Origin: JAPPHA01 sp964291635
GTDB taxonomy: Bacteria; Pseudomonadota; Alphaproteobacteria; Rhodobacterales; Rhodobacteraceae
NCBI GenBank assembly: GCA_964291635.2
Contig: OZ219905.1
Location: 1 to 64,000, forward strand
Length of the DNA: 64,000 bases
Direction of reading: 5' to 3'
Position 1 is the first letter of the stretch; each line of letters starts with the position of its first letter. The notes under the pieces are model-generated. The model searched no databases. It had not been told where the DNA came from and worked only from the letters and a program-made list of their open reading frames with translations. This document shows positions 62,057-64,000 of this stretch, piece by piece. Both the position numbers and the translations under genes were made by a program.

Positions 62057-62339
62057 GCAGCGATCCCCTGGTCTTGAATGATGTGGTGTACCGTGACGCC
62101 GCACAGATATCCTTCGCTCACTCCCGAAGCCGACTCATTGTACGCGCTCGGATCAACCAAACAACGGGCGGCGCCCGACTTCGGTGACGGCATATTTGCC
62201 ATTACGATCACTTTTGTCCATGTGAAATCTGTGGAATCCCAGTTGGGGTCGATTCCGGAAAAGGGCGAAATGACACTCCAAGCATTTGGTCTTCGCCTCT
62301 CGTCGCATTCACGGGCGATTGTCCGCGCATTTGATGTTG
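62057..62339. other. Intergenic stretch upstream of the MetE-like gene
   Basis: About 280 bases. A plus-strand segment reads PDFGDGIFAITITFVHVKSV, faintly like the first helix of TMEM175-type channels, but the rest does not follow and no gene is supported. Confidence 0.3.
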
Positions 62340-62520
62340 AGCGCCGCGAGAATGCACTTTCATCCTGCTTGCCCGTGCCGTTTTACGACATCGAGGACAG
62401 TATTCTTGCTGATTTCGAGATCACTGGCGATTCAGCAGTATCTTCGTCCCTCGCTGACGGCCTGAAGGACCTTTGGCGCGGACCTGTCTGATTTTGGCCG
62501 CTTTACGCGGAACAAGGTCG
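62340..62520 (-). pseudogene. IstA-like (IS21) N-terminal helix-turn-helix relic
   Basis: The minus strand reads IASDLEISKNTVLDVVKRHG after VLQAVSEGRRYC and an in-frame stop, resembling the helix-turn-helix start of IS21 IstA or a related transposase. It is only about 60 residues long and interrupted. Confidence 0.35.
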
Positions 62521-62759
62521 GCATACTGGCGGCAGCTTTCTGGCCACCGCTGCGGATCTTGCACCTGTGGTAGAACACGCGATTTGCCGTCAAAACCGGA
62601 GGTCGGAGCCGGATGGTTAAACGATCTGTGCGGGGGGCATCGGGTAACCGACGTTCCAACCGCGACAGTCTCGTGTGAGCGGAACGACCTCGGCTTCGTC
62701 GCGGTTCAGGCGCTCGGCGGCCTCGCAAGGATCAGATGGAACCGGAACGTTTCGTAGTA

Positions 62760-63603
62760 TTGCCCCGAGCGATCGTGGGCGAGCAGCGACGCCATGAGGT
62801 CTGCCTCGAACCGGTCCCGGTTCCCCGCGAAGACCCCGGGCGAAGAGCAGGAGGCGATGCGGGACCTGAGCCGGGCCCGCGGGAACATGAAGGTGATGGA
62901 GTTGAAGGCCCGCAAGCGCCTGGGAGCGTTCCTTCTTCGTCACGAGCGGGTGTATTCCGGACGACGCCGATGGACGCAGGCGCACTTCCGCTGGCTTGAA
63001 AGCCAGCGTTTCGAGGCCCCGGTCCAGCAGGTGGTGTTCCAGGAATATGTCGATGCGGTTCTGGACGCACGGCGCCGGGAGGCGGACCTGGAAGAACAGA
63101 TCCGGTCGGCCGTCGCCTCCCGGTCGCTGCGTCCGGTGGTGGAGGCGCTGATCAGTCTGCGGGGCGTCAACGTGATCACCGCGGTTACGGTGCTGGCCGA
63201 ACTCGGGGACATCACCCGGTTCGACAGCCCGCGGCAGCTGATGAGCTTCCTCGGCCTGGTTCCAAGCGAGCACAGCTCGGGATCCCGGCGTCGGCAGGGC
63301 GCGATCACGAAGACCGACAACAGCCACGTTCGCCGGATCCTGGTGGAGTCGGCATGGTCCTACCGGTTCCCGGCCCGGAAGACGGCGCATTTGCGGAGAA
63401 AGGCAGCTGCGGCACCGCCCCGGGTTCAGGCGCTGGCCTGGGCAGCACAAAAACGGCTTTGCGCCCGGTATCGTCACCTGTACCTGGCCGGCAAGCCGAA
63501 GTGCCAGGTCACCACTGCCGTGGCCCGGGAACTGGCGGGCTTCATCTGGGCCATCGCTTGCGAGGTGTCCGGCCAAAACCACGGCTGCCGGGCCGTGGGC
63601 TGA
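62760..63603 (+). pseudogene. IS110-family transposase, C-terminal part
   Basis: About 265 residues cover the coiled-coil linker and Transposase_20 domain of IS110 proteins: EEQEAMRDLSRARGNMKVME, RRWLxxxxFE-like RWLESQRFEAPVQQVVFQEY, ISLRGVNVITAVTVLAELGD, QLMSFLGLVPSEHSSGSRRR, ITKTDNSHVRRILVESAWSY and AAQKRLCARYRHLYLAGK. The N-terminal DEDD catalytic domain is missing or eroded (only DAM of the second motif region near 62790 is readable), so it cannot transpose. The serine-bearing SSG motif is present. Confidence 0.8.
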
Positions 63604-64000
63604 GAACCCGGATCCGGGACACAGAACAGACAACACGGAATTGGCATGGCGGGTGCAGGGTGCGGATGGCCGGTGAGGAGATCCCTCGGAAACTCTATGC
63701 GAGACAGGCTGCAAGGCCAGTCCACCCGCGACCCAAGATCGAGGCAGCTCCACGACGAAGTGAAGTCAGGCGGTAACCAACCCGCGGATAACAGAATGAT
63801 CCACCGTCGAAAACAGCCAACCGCAGCCCGCTCCCGTCATGCCGGAGGGAGGCCAGGAATGAAGTGAGTGAATCCCGATACTTGACAAGGTCAATCCATA
63901 ACAGAGTGTCATTTCTCCCGTACCGGAATCGACCCCTACTTCGGCGAGAAGCTGAATGTCTTCCAATGCTTCCAGACCCGTGGCATCCTCCCGTCCTGCG
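63604..64000. other. IS110 3' flank and window end
   Basis: About 400 bases. The first 260 (reading RQLHDEVKSGGNQPADNRMI in one frame) resemble the usual non-coding tail of this IS110 group. The last 90 bases may begin another gene (RTGIDPYFGEKLNVFQ), but too little is in the window. Confidence 0.35.

Noticed and set aside
62120..62260. TMEM175-like first helix (FGDGIFAITITF)
   Set aside because: Only one short stretch is similar and no further helices follow in any frame.
1..64000. CRISPR arrays or cas genes
   Set aside because: No regularly spaced repeats and no cas-like proteins were seen; only TnpB and IscB-type relics are present.

Overview
The window looks like an accessory-rich stretch of an alphaproteobacterial chromosome. 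The evidence is high-GC coding sequence, two DctPQM TRAP importers, a GlxA-type and a MocR-type regulator, an IalB-like periplasmic protein, and MocD/MocE-like and formamidase-like catabolic genes. These family names rest on reading the translated sequence; no database search was possible. No rRNA, tRNA, CRISPR array or replication origin was seen.

Layout. 1-2.1 kb: two broken ABC substrate-binding protein genes. 2.1-3.6 kb: an amidase. 3.6-11.9 kb: a mobile and defence-like patch holding a wrecked Tn3 element, an orphan with a PD-(D/E)xK-like pattern, a HigBA toxin-antitoxin pair, a tyrosine recombinase with a zinc-finger gene, an SrfA-like membrane protein and an ISKra4 remnant. 11.9-18.0 kb: an N,N-dimethylformamidase-like large subunit with a complete TRAP importer and a divergent LysR regulator. 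18.0-19.7 kb: remnants, including a decayed copy of a LysR gene that is intact at 30.8-31.8 kb. 19.7-27.6 kb: a GlxA/AraC regulator and a tightly overlapping seven-gene operon (ABC importer, PfkB kinase, amidohydrolase, BtpA/SgcQ enzyme). 27.6-40.3 kb: a second mobile and decay patch with a TnpB element bounded by inverted repeats and an 8-bp target duplication, an ISAzo13-type element inside an adenosine deaminase relic, VapBC, an IalB-like gene with an internal stop, IscB and TnpB relics, a glycosyltransferase and a hypothetical gene. 40.4-49.2 kb: TRAP importer plus Rieske ferredoxin, PanB-like, desaturase-like and IlvD/Edd-like genes, with a divergent MocR regulator. 49.3-51.3 kb: phosphate permease and a GPP34-family gene. 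51.3-64 kb: two MetE-C-like methyltransferases, a CzcO-type flavoprotein, a decayed FitAB pair, a secreted alpha/beta-hydrolase-like protein, and IS630, IS110 and IS21 relics.

Together the intact genes describe scavenging of small organic solutes. Three self-contained catabolic cassettes each pair a high-affinity importer with soluble enzymes and a divergent regulator. In all three a strong stem-loop lies directly after the binding-protein gene, which suggests differential expression of the binding protein. The most interesting points are the IlvD-like enzyme that lacks all the usual iron-sulfur cysteine motifs inside a Moc-like cluster, the PfkB/amidohydrolase/BtpA operon of unknown substrate, the formamidase-TRAP pairing, and the TnpB element that moves like a DDE-transposed unit.
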